DNA from: Polytrichum commune
Lineage: Eukaryota; Streptophyta; Polytrichopsida; Polytrichales; Polytrichaceae
Assembly: GCA_950295325.1 (NCBI GenBank)
Contig: OX485809.1
Coordinates: forward strand, 38,285,081 to 38,349,080
Reading direction: 5' to 3'
Length of the DNA: 64,000 nt
This document shows positions 36,736-48,378 of the stretch, piece after piece; positions within the stretch are counted from its first letter, which is position 1; each line of letters begins with the position of its first letter. The notes below the pieces were generated by a model. That model was not told where the DNA came from. It made no database searches and was given only the letters and a program-made list of their open reading frames with translations. A program made the translations under genes and the position numbers.

Positions 36736-37057
36736 TGGTGGTGGGATGGACACATGTCCAACTAGCTTTTTTTTCTTTTAAAAAAAAAATTTACATTGCC
36801 AACAATTCTTCCCCACAACAAACATGTGACAAAAGAAAGAGGAGGCAAACGTGGAAAGTTAGGGGGGTTACAAGTGCAAAAGGTGGGGATGGTTAGGGAA
36901 ACCAAAAGGAGTTCGTGGACATAAAGATAAGGTGGTGACATGGCATGGGCAATAAAACAAAGTAATATGGAATTCTTAAAAAGTGGAGAAATTTCATTTT
37001 TCTTCTTATTGTAAGCACTCCAAGGTGGCATGGTGACGGGTCATGGGAGCTTGTGAG

Positions 37058-37087
37058 CATGGGCATGGGCATGGACATGGACATGGG
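37058..37087. repeat. CATGGR hexamer array
   Basis: Five head-to-tail units of CATGGG or CATGGA. Confidence 0.9.
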
Positions 37088-37099
37088 CGTACATGCACA

Positions 37100-39735
37100 T
37101 GATTGCATGGTTGCATGGGATTAGGTTCTTCCAATATATTGATTCATATGCATGGGTGCAATGGGATGGGATGGCACATATCCAAGATAGTGAAAACAAG
37201 CCGAATGACACCCACATACATTACCTTAGTGTTGCAAACAAACATATGATAGATGGATGTGATGGCTTTATAGGAAGGCAAGGACGAAGCTATGTAATTC
37301 ATTTGCTCCTGTAATGCTTAAAATCATAGATTCTTTGCTCCTCCAACCAAAGCTTCATGTATGTACTCCCCAACGGTTCATGAAATCTACATTAAATAGT
37401 CTTATTGGTGTGGGAATTAAATGTGGGTCACACTAATTTTCTAGTCAAGGTGGCATTAAAGTGGGTCCAACACCCTAGGTTTTATTCTAATACCTTGACC
37501 ACACCTACTAGTGGGCACAACCAGTAGACGGCTCTGACAAATATGGGGAGCTTTTCATTTTCTTTTAGCTAGTGAATGGTTGAAACTCAACTACGTTACA
37601 TGCAGTCGTTGGCTAAAAGCAACGGAAAAGTCTCTCATATTGGTGGGAGTTGTCCACTAGATGTGCCCACCAATAGGTGTGAAGAGGTATGTCTTCATGA
37701 AGACTTCCAACCAACACATTGAATATTAGTCAAAGGACTAAAGTAGTACAAAATAGAGTAACCATCAACATTAATTATTTATGAAAATAATTAAAGGGGC
37801 CCACACGAATATGTTATTAGAAATTTAGCATGGGTTGAAATTCAATGTTGCTACATTATTTCTCATTATAAGAAATTCACATGGACTCTAAAAAATTACT
37901 GTGGCCCACAATAAGGGGAATATGTAGTGTAGTGTGCTCAATGCTTGTAGTTAGATGCTAAGGATCACTTTACACCATGGCCAAAGGCCAATACCACAAA
38001 AGTGTAAGACCCTTTGTAACTTGTCCAAAGGCGGTGCTATGGAAAATTGCATTTAAGTTAAGTGTAGTCATGGGCCTTCAAATGTAGTGTCAAAACATAC
38101 ACAATTGGGCTCTTGACCAATTGTTGTTCATTTTCATTTTCATTTACATGGATATTTCTATACAACAGGTTGTAATGACTCAATGATTGTAAGATTTTGA
38201 AGTGTCATGATAGTGAGGAGAATCCAATGTACTTATCATGAGCACAATAAATAAATATGTGTGTGTGTGTGTGTGTGTGTGTGGTTTCTTGGCATAATTG
38301 AAGCACAATCCTTTTGTATTTACATGTCAAATGTATCGCCAAGTTCATGGTTAATGAGAAAATTAAAGACTATTGTGATAAATTTGCAAATTCTTAAGTG
38401 ACATAGGACAATTCTTCAATGATGTAGGTCAAATAGGAAAGACATGTACGCTTGTAGAGAAAACTTTAACTGACAAGGACTTTGAGGATTAAAAGTTGGT
38501 ACAATTTGCTTAGGATCCAAATGTGTCCATGTAGCTTAGCATAGCAATGTTTATTCAACTTATATATTGTTTTGTTTAAGTAAGGTACGTTTACCCAAAA
38601 GCCATCACTATGTACCACACTAATTAGGGTGATATGTAGTTATTACATGACATTACTTAGCTCTTTGGTTGCATTTCTTGGGACCATATGTCGGGCGAGC
38701 ATACTTCTCTTTTAATTTCAATATTCATCATTTATGGGGAGCACACATGTTATGAATTGTAGAGTTTCCAAAAAGAAATATTAATTTATCAAAGTTTTTT
38801 TAAAATCACAACCTCTATCTTTGGAAGGAGGCCATCATCTAATTACTTAGTAATGTTATGTGTAGTACTAGAATAAAGATAGGATTATGTTCCATTTTTA
38901 GAAATAAATAAAAATAATATTATGACATAAATTTTCAAGTAATACAATAACTATGACCTGAATAAATTTCTCTTATGGAGGGTGAAAAGTATTGTGTGCA
39001 ATTGGATCTAAACTGATATGCGCAATTAGGTTGCCTTTGTGAATATGTTGGCTCTTTATGCATACAAATTACACTTACTCAAAATTAGATTGCAAAATCT
39101 TGTAACTTTTTTCATTCATCTGTATAGCAACCACATTTAAACTTAAAATCATGTGCTTTGCTACTATGGTAAATTAAAAAAACAAAATGGACAGTTGATA
39201 TATTAGCATGGGGCAACCTAATTGCAGATACCAATGTAGAAATTACTTAGAGTTGAAAATACTTGTGAGCATAATTGAGGAATCACCGCCAAAACACAAC
39301 GTTTTTCTCAAATATGCAATCATGGCATCTTGTGTTTGCAAGCCGCTGGGAATTGTTGCATATAAGCATACCTCTAGAGTATTCATTTGTGTTGGAATCA
39401 TGTCCACTATAAGTTTATTGTTGACTTGTCTCACATGCTTCTCATTAGACTAAGTTGAGCTCTTTGTAGTCAAATTTTTAGCATCAATCAGACTAAGAAT
39501 AACAATTTCTAGCCTAGTTAGCCTTGCCCACCCATCCTAGAACGACAAGTTAAAAAAATTGTCCTTATTTAATTTAATCCCTTTTGTCATAGCCCAACAA
39601 TACACTCTTAGCATGCAAACTTGAGAAAACTAATGTGACAAGTTTGTGGTTACGCTCCCAAACTCACCATTTAGGTGACACACATGTAGTTTGGCCTCCC
39701 ATTTGACCCCAAGATCTTAAAGGTGACTCTAGTGT
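37100..39735. other. Intergenic; family F fragment and (GT)n
   Basis: 37965-38220 resembles the interior of family F copy 1 (for example 'agtgtagtcatgg' and 'cttgacca' blocks in order) but lacks both clean ends. A (GT)n run is at 38259-38283. No gene recognised. Confidence 0.45.
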
Positions 39736-39739
39736 CTCC

Positions 39740-40270
39740 CATACAATGAAGGGGGAGAACCGGCTGCTAGTTATAAATTAACCTGTTGAGTCTGAGAAAT
39801 AACTACACCAAATATGATATTTAGTGTTTGATTAGATTTAGTGCTTTACCACCCTACTCTGCTCAACATTAATTTTCAATTCTTTGATAATTAGTGTTAG
39901 ACATAAATGCGCCGCCGCCGCTTTCCTTGTTGCCACCTCTTTCCTACTAAACACTAAATTCGTGCATGTAACTTTCACATATTACCATAGATGATATTTA
40001 GTGTTTGAGTTTACATTTAATGTTACTTACTTTCATAGGGTTAGTGATATTTAGTGTAGTGTTCGTATTTAGTGTATTTAACACTAAATATCATATTTTG
40101 TGTAGTTGAAGTTCAAAGACTCCCGAAAAATAACTGATCATTTTAGAGAAATCTATGGAATATACCTGTAATTATTAAAAAAAGTGAGAACATCAGAACA
40201 TCTAAGTGGTTGGACTTGGAAGCATTAGGGCTTTGATCAATTATGCCCAAAAAACTCCCCGGACACTGAT
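39740..40270 (+). repeat. Dispersed repeat family C, copy 4, split by a MITE
   Basis: Family C wording ('ggctgctagttataaatt', 'gttgagtctgagaaataac') breaks at 39805 and resumes at 40103 ('ttgaagttcaaagactcc', 'ggttggacttgg'). Confidence 0.7.
39806..40102. mobile_element. TA-flanked MITE, family K copy (297 bp)
   Basis: Ends CACCAAATATGATATTTAGT and inverse of CACAAAATATGATATTTAGT, with one mismatch in the first 22 bp. TA flanks both ends (39804-39805 and 40103-40104). The unoccupied family C sequence at 16753-16770 aligns across the junction. Confidence 0.85.
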
Positions 40271-40426
40271 TCATATTTTATATATCTAGGCCTCCCTAGA
40301 ATTTATAGAATGCACATCTAGAGTACATGTGTCGTCATCAAAATGGATCCATTATTTTGTGTCAGGCTCAAAAGCGTCAAACCTTTTAATACTGGCCTAT
40401 TTCACTAAACAAATGTGTGCTACATA

Positions 40427-40826
40427 CACTGATTGTCCCAATTAGTGCGTGTGGTAATCTCAAAACACACACTATTTTGTCAAGTCTCAAACTTAATGAA
40501 AGCTGAATTGATTTGTAAAGTGATACTAAATCCATAAACATATGCTCATTTACCATACATTCAAGAAAAATTAGTACGTGCTCTGAAGATGGTTGTAGAG
40601 TGATAAAAAAAACTTTTATGCAAACACATGCTTGTCAATGAATAGCGCGAGTACTTTCAGTGAATGATGATTCTATGGATAGTGTTTTCAATGAATAGTG
40701 TCAAGATGAACAATACTTCCTAGATCTTTTGGTGACACTAGTTTCATAGGGTAAAGAAATTTAGTAACACCTTCACAAATTTCCCACACGCACTATTAGA
40801 CCTCCCTCGCTAATTAGTATAATAAC
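40427..40826. mobile_element. TA-flanked MITE, family M copy 2
   Basis: Starts CACTGATTGTCCCAATTAGT after TA (40425-40426). The interior parallels 13384-13825, and the right end is degraded around 'ctaattagtataataaca'. Confidence 0.55.
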
Positions 40827-40829
40827 ACC

Positions 40830-41920
40830 AAATGCCCATTGAAAACTTGTTATGTATGAAGGCTATAAGGCTCAAAGTATAACAATTTTGAAGTAAAGTT
40901 GTTGATCAAAAGATCACAGCCATACATGTGGTGTCCTCAAATGACTTGGAGAAATCCATGTAAGCATTAATAGTTCAAATTGTAATATATGATTATTTAA
41001 ACATGAAGATTGCATAGATTTGGGTTGCAGTTTTGAGTTGTAATCCATGATGTGCCAGGAGGTAAGGATACCAACATTTAAAAAAGTAAAAAATGCATGA
41101 TAGGGATAGAACTGCTATATGCATGAGAATTTATTCTCATTCAAAGCATTTTTGGGTGAAATTTTTAATGTCATATACAAAACGACAATCAAGGTGTGTG
41201 TGTGTGTGTGTGTGTGTCAAATTCTTATTACATGTCTTACGTATGCCGATTGCACACGGATTGTAAAATGTTAATACTTCAAAAATTAATTGATCCAAAC
41301 TAAAAACTAACATAACGAGATTCTTATGAAAATGATCCAAAAAACAATCACAAAAAGCTGTGGATGCCATCTGATGCCCCTCAAATGATGTCATTTACAT
41401 CCTTGTTCATCATTCTAAATGCTCTTGTTTGGACATAAAAGTCCTCATAAACTTTAAGAATTTAACTCCCAAGCATTTGAGAGATCCTATCCGGACCTTG
41501 ACACCCACATATGTCGTCACAAACATGTACTCGAGCTACCTACCTACTTTCAAAATGAACAAATTATGTCAAAAGAAAATCTATATGAAATTGAACTCAT
41601 TCAACAAGCACACTCTTCAAAATTGTTTGACACTTTAATGTCATTAAAGACACAAGTTCAAATACACAATCTCATGTCCTTGAATACAAATCATATGCTT
41701 AGGGTATTGACCATCAAAGTCACAAAGTAATATAGTTTTGATGCCACTGTCACTAAAGATGCTGAAGTGCTCAATAAGGTTGCAAATTCATGATTCTAAA
41801 AAACACGGATTTTAAAACTTGGTGTGAGGACGTGTGTAGAAAGTGTGTATAAAAGTTGTACATTGAGCTCTTAGACTTTCTTCACAGGGCTGGGCTACTA
41901 AATAACTGCTTGAGTGAGTA
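40830..41920. other. Intergenic with (GT)n
   Basis: A (GT)n run is at 41194-41217. No gene recognised. Confidence 0.45.
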
Positions 41921-41922
41921 CC

Positions 41923-42360
41923 TTACATAATTGAAGCATGGTTGTGGAGAAGGAACACCGTCGTGGGCGTTAATATAAGTTCCTGAGGGCGCCGCCAAAC
42001 CAGCCTTTGTCCCAGTTTTTGTTTTGGTTTGGTGTTTTTGTCGTATTTGTAACTAAAAGCACCTCTGCCTGCAACTAAGCCAACACCAAATGGTCTGATC
42101 AACTGCAGCAATGACACACCTGAAGTGTCCATGAGGTTAGAGTAGTCCCCCACGCTCAGATGTTCTTTGTCGCCTACTTATTAAGAGACTTGTGGACCAA
42201 TCCCTAAATAAGTAACCGACGTGAACTTGAGCCCGTTGGTCCTACCCTGTTCGAGAAGCCTCTTGGTGCAGAGTGGGGTTTATTGTCTGCCTTGCGGTGG
42301 GTGGGTTCTTGGCTTTCTACCTGCCTATCTAGTTTATCCTGTCAAGTAGAGAGAAGATGT
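41923..42360 (-). other. GC-richer segment, unrecognised frame, possible SINE body
   Basis: A minus-strand frame of about 82 codons ends at 41923 and includes LMDTSGVSLLQLIRPFGVG. I know no domain for it. The segment lies directly downstream, in transcription sense, of the polymerase III-type promoter at 42368-42416, so it may be SINE body rather than coding sequence. Confidence 0.25.
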
Positions 42361-42367
42361 CACAGTG

Positions 42368-42416
42368 GGGATCGAACCGCGAACCACTTCATTCGTAAAT
42401 GAGTACCTCTCCACTA
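42368..42416 (-). promoter_or_regulatory. tRNA-like A and B boxes (SINE head)
   Basis: On the minus strand, TAGTGGAGAGG (42406-42416) fits the A-box consensus at every fixed position, and GGTTCGATCCC (42368-42378) is a perfect B box, 27 bases later. This spacing is that of an internal polymerase III promoter. The region between lacks a full tRNA cloverleaf, which points to a tRNA-derived SINE transcribed leftward. The 3' end and target duplication could not be fixed. Confidence 0.5.
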
Positions 42417-42873
42417 TCACTTGGTAGTTTAGGGTCACCTCGGGCTGGATCGATCCCTACATTAGTGTTATTTGTAGAGTCCCTCAAAGAAGAGGGACAA
42501 AAACCGTGGGTTCAATCCTTCTTTCGGAAAACTTTTTCTGAAGAGCTCATTAGTTCGTCGTGTATCGGAGCCTGTTTTGAATGTTGGGTGATTTTGTGGG
42601 GATTTTTCCTTTCCACCTCTCAAATTTTGAGATAATTTTAGGATCTAAAATAAGGTATGTATGTGGAACTCGCTATCCTAAATCTCGGATTGGCCTATGT
42701 TGGGCTAGCTTGGCCCACCCATCTTGGTAGGACAAGTTAGAAAGTTGGTTTTACTAGCCCGACATCACTCTTTGTGTATGATAAATTAAGCATTCAAAAA
42801 ACTTTGATAAATATGTGTTAGTTCTCATAAACTTAGGGTTTGGGACTAAACTCATGGTTTCACCTGCTTTAGT

Positions 42874-43250
42874 TTATGTATTACTCAATTGAAATGAAAT
42901 AGAATTCAAAGTTTGGGAAGTCAAAAGGCTTGTGGGACTAGAAGTACTTCTAGATGGTGCCAAAAATAATGACTTTCTAGAGTAACGGAGTGCACTGGTC
43001 TCCCTGAGATATAGGCTAATATGATCTTGATAGCTCAATTGGAAGAAAGACTTGAGAGTCTCTAGTACTAGGTTATGGAATAGGGTAGGCACTCTATCTC
43101 GAATGGAGTTAGAAAGGGGCTAGTACAAAGTGTGCCTCATTTTTAGCTACATTGTGAGAGAAAAAAATGGCATAATCTACAATATCTAGGGATAGGATAG
43201 TTGGCCAACAACCAATGTCAATGGCACGTCTATGATGTGAGGTGCATTAG
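42874..43250 (-). pseudogene. LINE-type C-terminal tail, copy 2 (frameshifted)
   Basis: The minus strand reads, in shifting frames, FFSHNVAKNEAHFVL followed by a stop, then VPTLFHNLVLETLKSFFQLS and an ALRYSRKSLFL-type stretch. This is the order seen intact at 49533-49778. A longer T run in the FFS codons breaks the frame. Confidence 0.5.
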
Positions 43251-43259
43251 AGTTATCAA

Positions 43260-44150
43260 ATATTTGGACATAGAAAAGTTCCTAAGTATCATAGGTAGTT
43301 CTATTTATTTGTTTTTTTGATAAATTGTTTTTAGATAAAAGGTCATACAACCAACACAATACTTGAAGGCATTATTATTATTGTGTTGCTTGTCTCTCCT
43401 GTTTTACTACCTGTTAATAAACACATGCTCAAGGGGGTTTTCCTTCCTATTCTTGGCCTCGCCCAAGTTTACTATGGAGCTTGGATTTTTTTCCCTTGGG
43501 AATATGTAAATTAAGCTTGGAAACTTCTTGGGAGGCAGCTAAGTTAGTAGGTTTGGCATGTCTATATCTAAAGCATTTGGTGGACTATACTTTTTTGGCT
43601 AACACACCAAAGAGAAGATGCACCCCAAAACATTGGATGATTGCTCCATTCTTTTTAAAGGGGAGGTTTATTTATCCATGGAATCATTACAAATGATCAA
43701 CTTCTTATTCGATTTAGCATGGCATTAATTGTAATGAAATTTGACATTTGACATGTAAATACTTGGGCCAAGGGCTCATTGTTACACACTCTTCACTACA
43801 TGCCTAATTTTCACTCCTTATATGACAAATTTTGGGTGGAGGGATTAAAGAAAGAATTGAACATTGACATGTTTTCGCCTACATGAACATTAGCCCATGA
43901 ACCATGTCATGGTCAAGATTCCCCTTTTTACATGAAAAGCTTAATGCTTAAGCCTACCTTTTGGTCGGCATGTTCCAGAGTTCTTATTTGTAGATGTTAT
44001 GAGGTAATGAATAAGTGTACATGACAAAGTAATACGATGGGAAGACAATAAATTGACTAAGTACTAACCTTACCACTCCAACGTGTGGAAATTCAAGTAA
44101 ATATGAAAAGCTTGGTGTCTTGAGTCATTGCAATTTGATTGCCCTTTATA
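43260..44150. other. Intergenic, no gene recognised
   Basis: Short frames only. A 71-codon frame at 43481-43696 shows no motif. Confidence 0.45.
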
Positions 44151-44156
44151 AATCAT

Positions 44157-44606
44157 GGCTACTTTACACTAGAGCTTGAGGGCCCTTGACCCGGGAAATA
44201 CATATTTTGTGATTGGTCAAGCAGCTTGAGACAATCCAAGTTCACTTTACACTTGACCTTGAAAGTCTTTCAGGACAAAAGAGAGTTGCATGGGCGAAAA
44301 TTCTACATGGCATCCTACATGGCAACAAGTGGATAGCGTTTCATGACCTAACGTAAAACTAGAAGTTGTGATAATCAATTTAATCACTATCGGTCTCTTA
44401 GAAATATTACGTTACGATGGTGGGGACCTAAACCCAAACACATGTTATGGTCCCTCAACATGGTCCACTTTCACTTGACACTTAGCTACGAGGACCCATC
44501 AATTGCGAAAGTGGATTTCTATTTCCCATGGTACGGCCTTTGGAAGATTTTGAAGGGCCCTTAGATTTTTCATAGTCACGGCTCTCGGTCTGTGTGTAAA
44601 GTGGCC
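44157..44606. mobile_element. Tourist-like MITE, family F copy 4
   Basis: Left end GGCTACTTTACACTAGAGC and right end inverse of GGCCACTTTACACACAGACC. The right flank is TTA (44607-44609), but the left flank is CAT, so the duplication is not confirmed. The family F wording 'gtcacggctctcggtctg' is next to the right end. Confidence 0.5.
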
Positions 44607-44609
44607 TTA

Positions 44610-45720
44610 GCACAGTCCGGGGAGTTCTGTAGAGAAACCGGCTAATTGCCGAGGTTTCTGGAGGTGGCTCGGATTTTACAAATTTTACCCGGAAGTGGCG
44701 TAAAGAGTGCAAAATTTATTGGTTGATAGCCCCCATTTCCTAATGTGTTTAGGCAATTAGCCGGCAATTTTTTTTCATTTATGCAATTTCCGGAAGGTCT
44801 AAAGTGTGGCTGGTTTTATATTTTGGTGGTGGATGTGTCATGATCATTTATTCAATTTTTTTTGAATTAATGTGGATTAATTCAATGTGGGCATTCACTC
44901 TCCATTTATTGTCATCTAAATAGTATCCTTAGCAGGATTTGAACCTGGCAAAGCCCCTACCATATTAGGGCTAAGGATTTAGCCTTCGAAAAATACAAGC
45001 ACCACAAAAGGGTCCAAGTATTATTCGGAGGCTAGTTAGTATTGAAAAGTCACGAGATTTGCGTACCATTGACGTTAGTATCAATTGCCCCAAACGAACA
45101 AGGCACATCACTCATACTCACTGTATTAGGAGAATTCAAATAAGAAGAAGGATTAGCATACAAAAAACGGTATTTACTGTCTTTCTTCCAAAGTGGGATA
45201 GCATCACAAATTATGTCATCTACCTCTTCATATGGCCCTTCTAAGGCAATTCGCAGCATTGCATCGAGATTCCTACTACCCAACCTATTTCTAACTTTGG
45301 TCTTGATCAAATTTTGCACACTGAAAGCACGCTCACATGTCGCAGTAGAAACACATTGCACATGAGCTAACTCTGCAAGAATAAGGAGGTTGGGGTACCG
45401 TGCTTGCAAAGCATGATTCCAAGTTATCATGATCTCCAACTATGCATAGTATTGAAAACCTTACCTAAAATATATATATTTGGTCGGCTGCCCGCCGTGA
45501 ACATAATTTCTCAATCGGCAATTTGCCGTGGATACTCTAGGGCAGCTTGCCGAAATGCCGGCATTTTATTTTTCTAATCGGCCCATTTCCGTAAACCTTC
45601 ATTTTCTTCCGGAACCCCTTCCTAAACTTTCCAATTGCATTCGGAAATTCTCAAAATCAACCGGCTAGCTCGTAACTAACTGCCGGCACTACCCGTTCAT
45701 TGGGCCTTAGTGGTGAAGTT
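44610..45720. mobile_element. Remnant hAT element around transposase fragment
   Basis: On both sides of the transposase fragment, short GCCGGCAAT and TTGCCGA-type motifs repeat in both orientations (44636-44790 and 45480-45690), as hAT subterminal repeats do. I could not define terminal inverted repeats or an 8-bp duplication, so the limits are approximate. Confidence 0.4.
45050..45439 (-). pseudogene. hAT transposase C-terminal fragment
   Basis: The 129-codon minus-strand frame covers the hAT dimerisation domain. It has a YPNLLILAELAHVQCVSTA segment (residues 15-33), the signature CERAFS (35-40), and KTKVRNRLGSRNLDAMLRIA (47-66), followed by a non-conserved tail. Full hAT transposases have about 600-700 residues; here the zinc finger and catalytic core are missing and I find no trace of them upstream (45440-46000). 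In an intact element the domain mediates transposase multimerisation. A domesticated gene is unlikely given the truncation. Confidence 0.85.
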
Positions 45721-45945
45721 GAGATGCAATTATTATTAAACCGGTTCCAAGTATGAATGGCAAGCAAATTCGGCAGCGCTTGGGAGCTCAGCTGCTTGCT
45801 ACAAAGTAAGAACTCTTGATGCTTTTTCTCAGGCCCAGTCAAGCTGATTGAAATTGATGTCAACAAAACATCAATGTTGATGTGGACTTCTAGTGGACAA
45901 GGTAAAGGACTGGACACGAGAAAGCTACACTGATTGTTCCAATTA

Positions 45946-46691
45946 CTGTTCTCCCTCTTTAGTATGACACGTTTGGGAAACACCAAAAAAAAGTCGTATT
46001 ATTGAGGTGTCGTCTTCTCGTTAATATGACAAATGGCGTAAAGTTGTCGTATTATCGAGGGAATACGAAAACATAAGTTATATGAGCTTTAGAATATATA
46101 TACAACGAGTTCAAGCAATATAGATGGTATGAAATAATAACTTATAACTCCAAACAAATACAAATATTCTCAAGAACTCTAGAAATAGGAATCCAAAGAT
46201 CTATAGTGTTGCCTACCCAAGTTAGCCACAGTCATCTTATCTAAATTCCCTACTAAGTTTTCAAAACTAGTAATTTCATTGACACCAAAATGTAGAGAGT
46301 TTTCTAATAAGAAACTAGACAACAATGATGCATGATGTTTAGCATCACTAAGCTTTACTATAGGTGGAGCAACGCCATCCATGTCCATTCTACATTGCCC
46401 TAACCATGTCCATTCTATACTAGTAACTCTAATTATCATTAAGTTCCCAATGATAAGTGACGTTCCCAAGTGAAAATGGATGCATTTCAGATATACATAA
46501 TATAGATGAAAGGAATTTTAGCATTAACCACCTCTTTAATATGACAATATGGAGATTCTAAATGTCGCATTATCGCATGTCGTAGTCATATGAAAGAAGG
46601 AGTTTTGAACTAAAAAATTTGGTTGCACAAAAATGTGTCAATATTGAGGGTGTCGTACGAGAATGAGTGTCGTATTAACAAGGTTAGATTG
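45946..46691. mobile_element. pogo-like element, copy 2, nested, 746 bp
   Basis: Starts CTGTTCTCCCTCTTTAGTAT and ends with the inverse of CAATCTAACCTTGTTAATAC. It is flanked by TA (45944-45945 and 46692-46693). Excising it with one TA restores 'ccaattagtgtgtg', which other family L copies have uninterrupted (22093 and 55701). It is about 0.5 kb shorter than copy 1 through internal loss. Confidence 0.85.
46179..46469 (-). pseudogene. pogo-like transposase C-terminus
   Basis: A 96-codon minus frame. Residues from about 34 on (PPIVKLSDAKHHASLLSSFL, then NSLHFGVNEITSFENLVGNL, then GRQHYRSLDSYF) have the helical tail and terminal RSLDSYF seen at the end of pogo/Tigger transposases. The frame stops right after the F, so this is the natural C-terminus. 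The DDE catalytic domain and the CENP-B-like DNA-binding domain are absent. Copy 1 has the same tail with Q where this copy has Y (QRSLDS), but with a stop before F. Confidence 0.6.
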
Positions 46692-46899
46692 TAGTGTGTG
46701 TTACTCTTCGGAGTTATGCGGTGCTATAACATTCTAATGAGATTGTAGTATTTTACGAATCAAAGTCATTTATGTTCTATAATGTCTGAACAACCTCTTG
46801 ATCTCTTGTTTGTAAAATTGAGCTATTCATGGAGACATTATTGCATTGGGTAATTCTAAATAGTAACATGCACTTATTGGAATAATCGGTGTAGTCGTG

Positions 46900-48370
46900 G
46901 ACTTGAGGTGACATTCAACCATATTAGAACACATGAATTACTTCTTTTTGGTTTATTTGGCCTCCAAACTTAGCTTCATAGGCCCCATATTAGTGGTCAG
47001 ATGAAGTTTATCATCATAGAACTTGCTAATGCACTCATCTATATAAATAGGCATGTCAATACATGTCGATCCATGTTGCCTTGGGGGTTAGTACGCAATA
47101 TCATCTTGGGTAATATTATCTCCCCATACAATGTAACACTAGCCATCTTTTCATTATTACAATGTTACATTACAACATTTTATTTAATTTGCAGCATTCC
47201 AGGTGCTTTATTGTTACATTGTTATCAATGTTGCTATGGTGATGCATTGAAGACTACTATGATAAACCATGATTGATAGAATAGTGGAACTGGACCCAAT
47301 TGGGATGAATCAATCACAAATATTTTTGGGGTTAAGTTTCATTTAGATCTCCTTTACCTTGGTAGAGGTAGTTGGTGCCAACTCTAAGAGCAAGACATCT
47401 AGCCTTTGCCATGCAAACCTAGATGTCTTAATCTTTGAGCTGGACCCCACCAACCTATTGAAATAAACGGTTATAGTTAAAAATTAATTCCAAATGGATC
47501 ATTCTAGACCAATTTTGGTCTTTGATGCTATCCTCTGGGAGGTCACTGGCAAAAATCATAGAAACAACGTGCGATAAAAAATAAGGTCTAATATATTCAT
47601 TGTAGATAAATTTTGCAAAAAATTTATATATAATATAAGGGGTTTTAAAATAATGAAACATGGTTACATGTAAAATATCATGACATATAATGGCCTCTTT
47701 TATCTAGTCAGTACATGTAAAATAGAGTGGAAACAATTACTAGGGGTAGCGGGTCTAGGGTAGGGTCTGTGCTAGTGGATGAAAAGAGGTAATTTTTTTG
47801 TTGAAAAAGCTTGGATGAATGACTTTGCAGGTTGGCTGGCTTGAACATTATTGAACCAGTGTATCCAATGTGGAGTTAATGTTCTCTACCTACGTGTTAG
47901 GAGGGAAATTTCAACGCGTTGTTGAATTGCAATCTTCTTTCCAATTTTCTTTGGCAGTATAAGTAAAATAGGGTATTTTTAAATGATTCCCCCAAAAAAT
48001 CATGGTTATTGATCGGGTGTATTAAAATATAAGCATTTACCTTTATTATGAACATACACCAAGAAGGTATGTGTTACGATGACATTGGACTATGTGCTTG
48101 AAACACAATGTTCCCCACTTAAAATTCAATAATTCACACAATGGGGAGGACCTACGCAAACACTTAAAAAGAAAGAGAATTTAACAATTTTAACCTCTTA
48201 TATCTCTTGCATGTCAACTCCAATTCTGAAACTTGCAATGATTGTATGTGTGATTTGTAATTGCTAACTGAGCAACAAGACTCTTGATCCGATCCAACGG
48301 TTTCAAGTTTAGGGAGCTGAAAGTGCCCACAATAGGGCCAAACACCCTAAATTAGTATCCACCTTACTTA
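46900..48370. other. Intergenic; family A fragment
   Basis: 48060-48190 has partial family A wording ('cattggactatgtg', 'ggggaggacctacg'). No gene recognised. Confidence 0.45.
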
Positions 48371-48378
48371 GGTGGATA

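Larger units (their letters stand above)
45928..46891. mobile_element. TA-flanked MITE, family L copy 3, split by pogo element
   Basis: Left end CACTGATTGTTCCAATTA and right end inverse of CACCGATTATTCCAATAAGT, flanked by TA (45926-45927 and 46892-46893). After subtracting the nested element and its TA, 216 bp remain, matching the 218 and 223 bp of the other two complete L copies. Confidence 0.85.
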
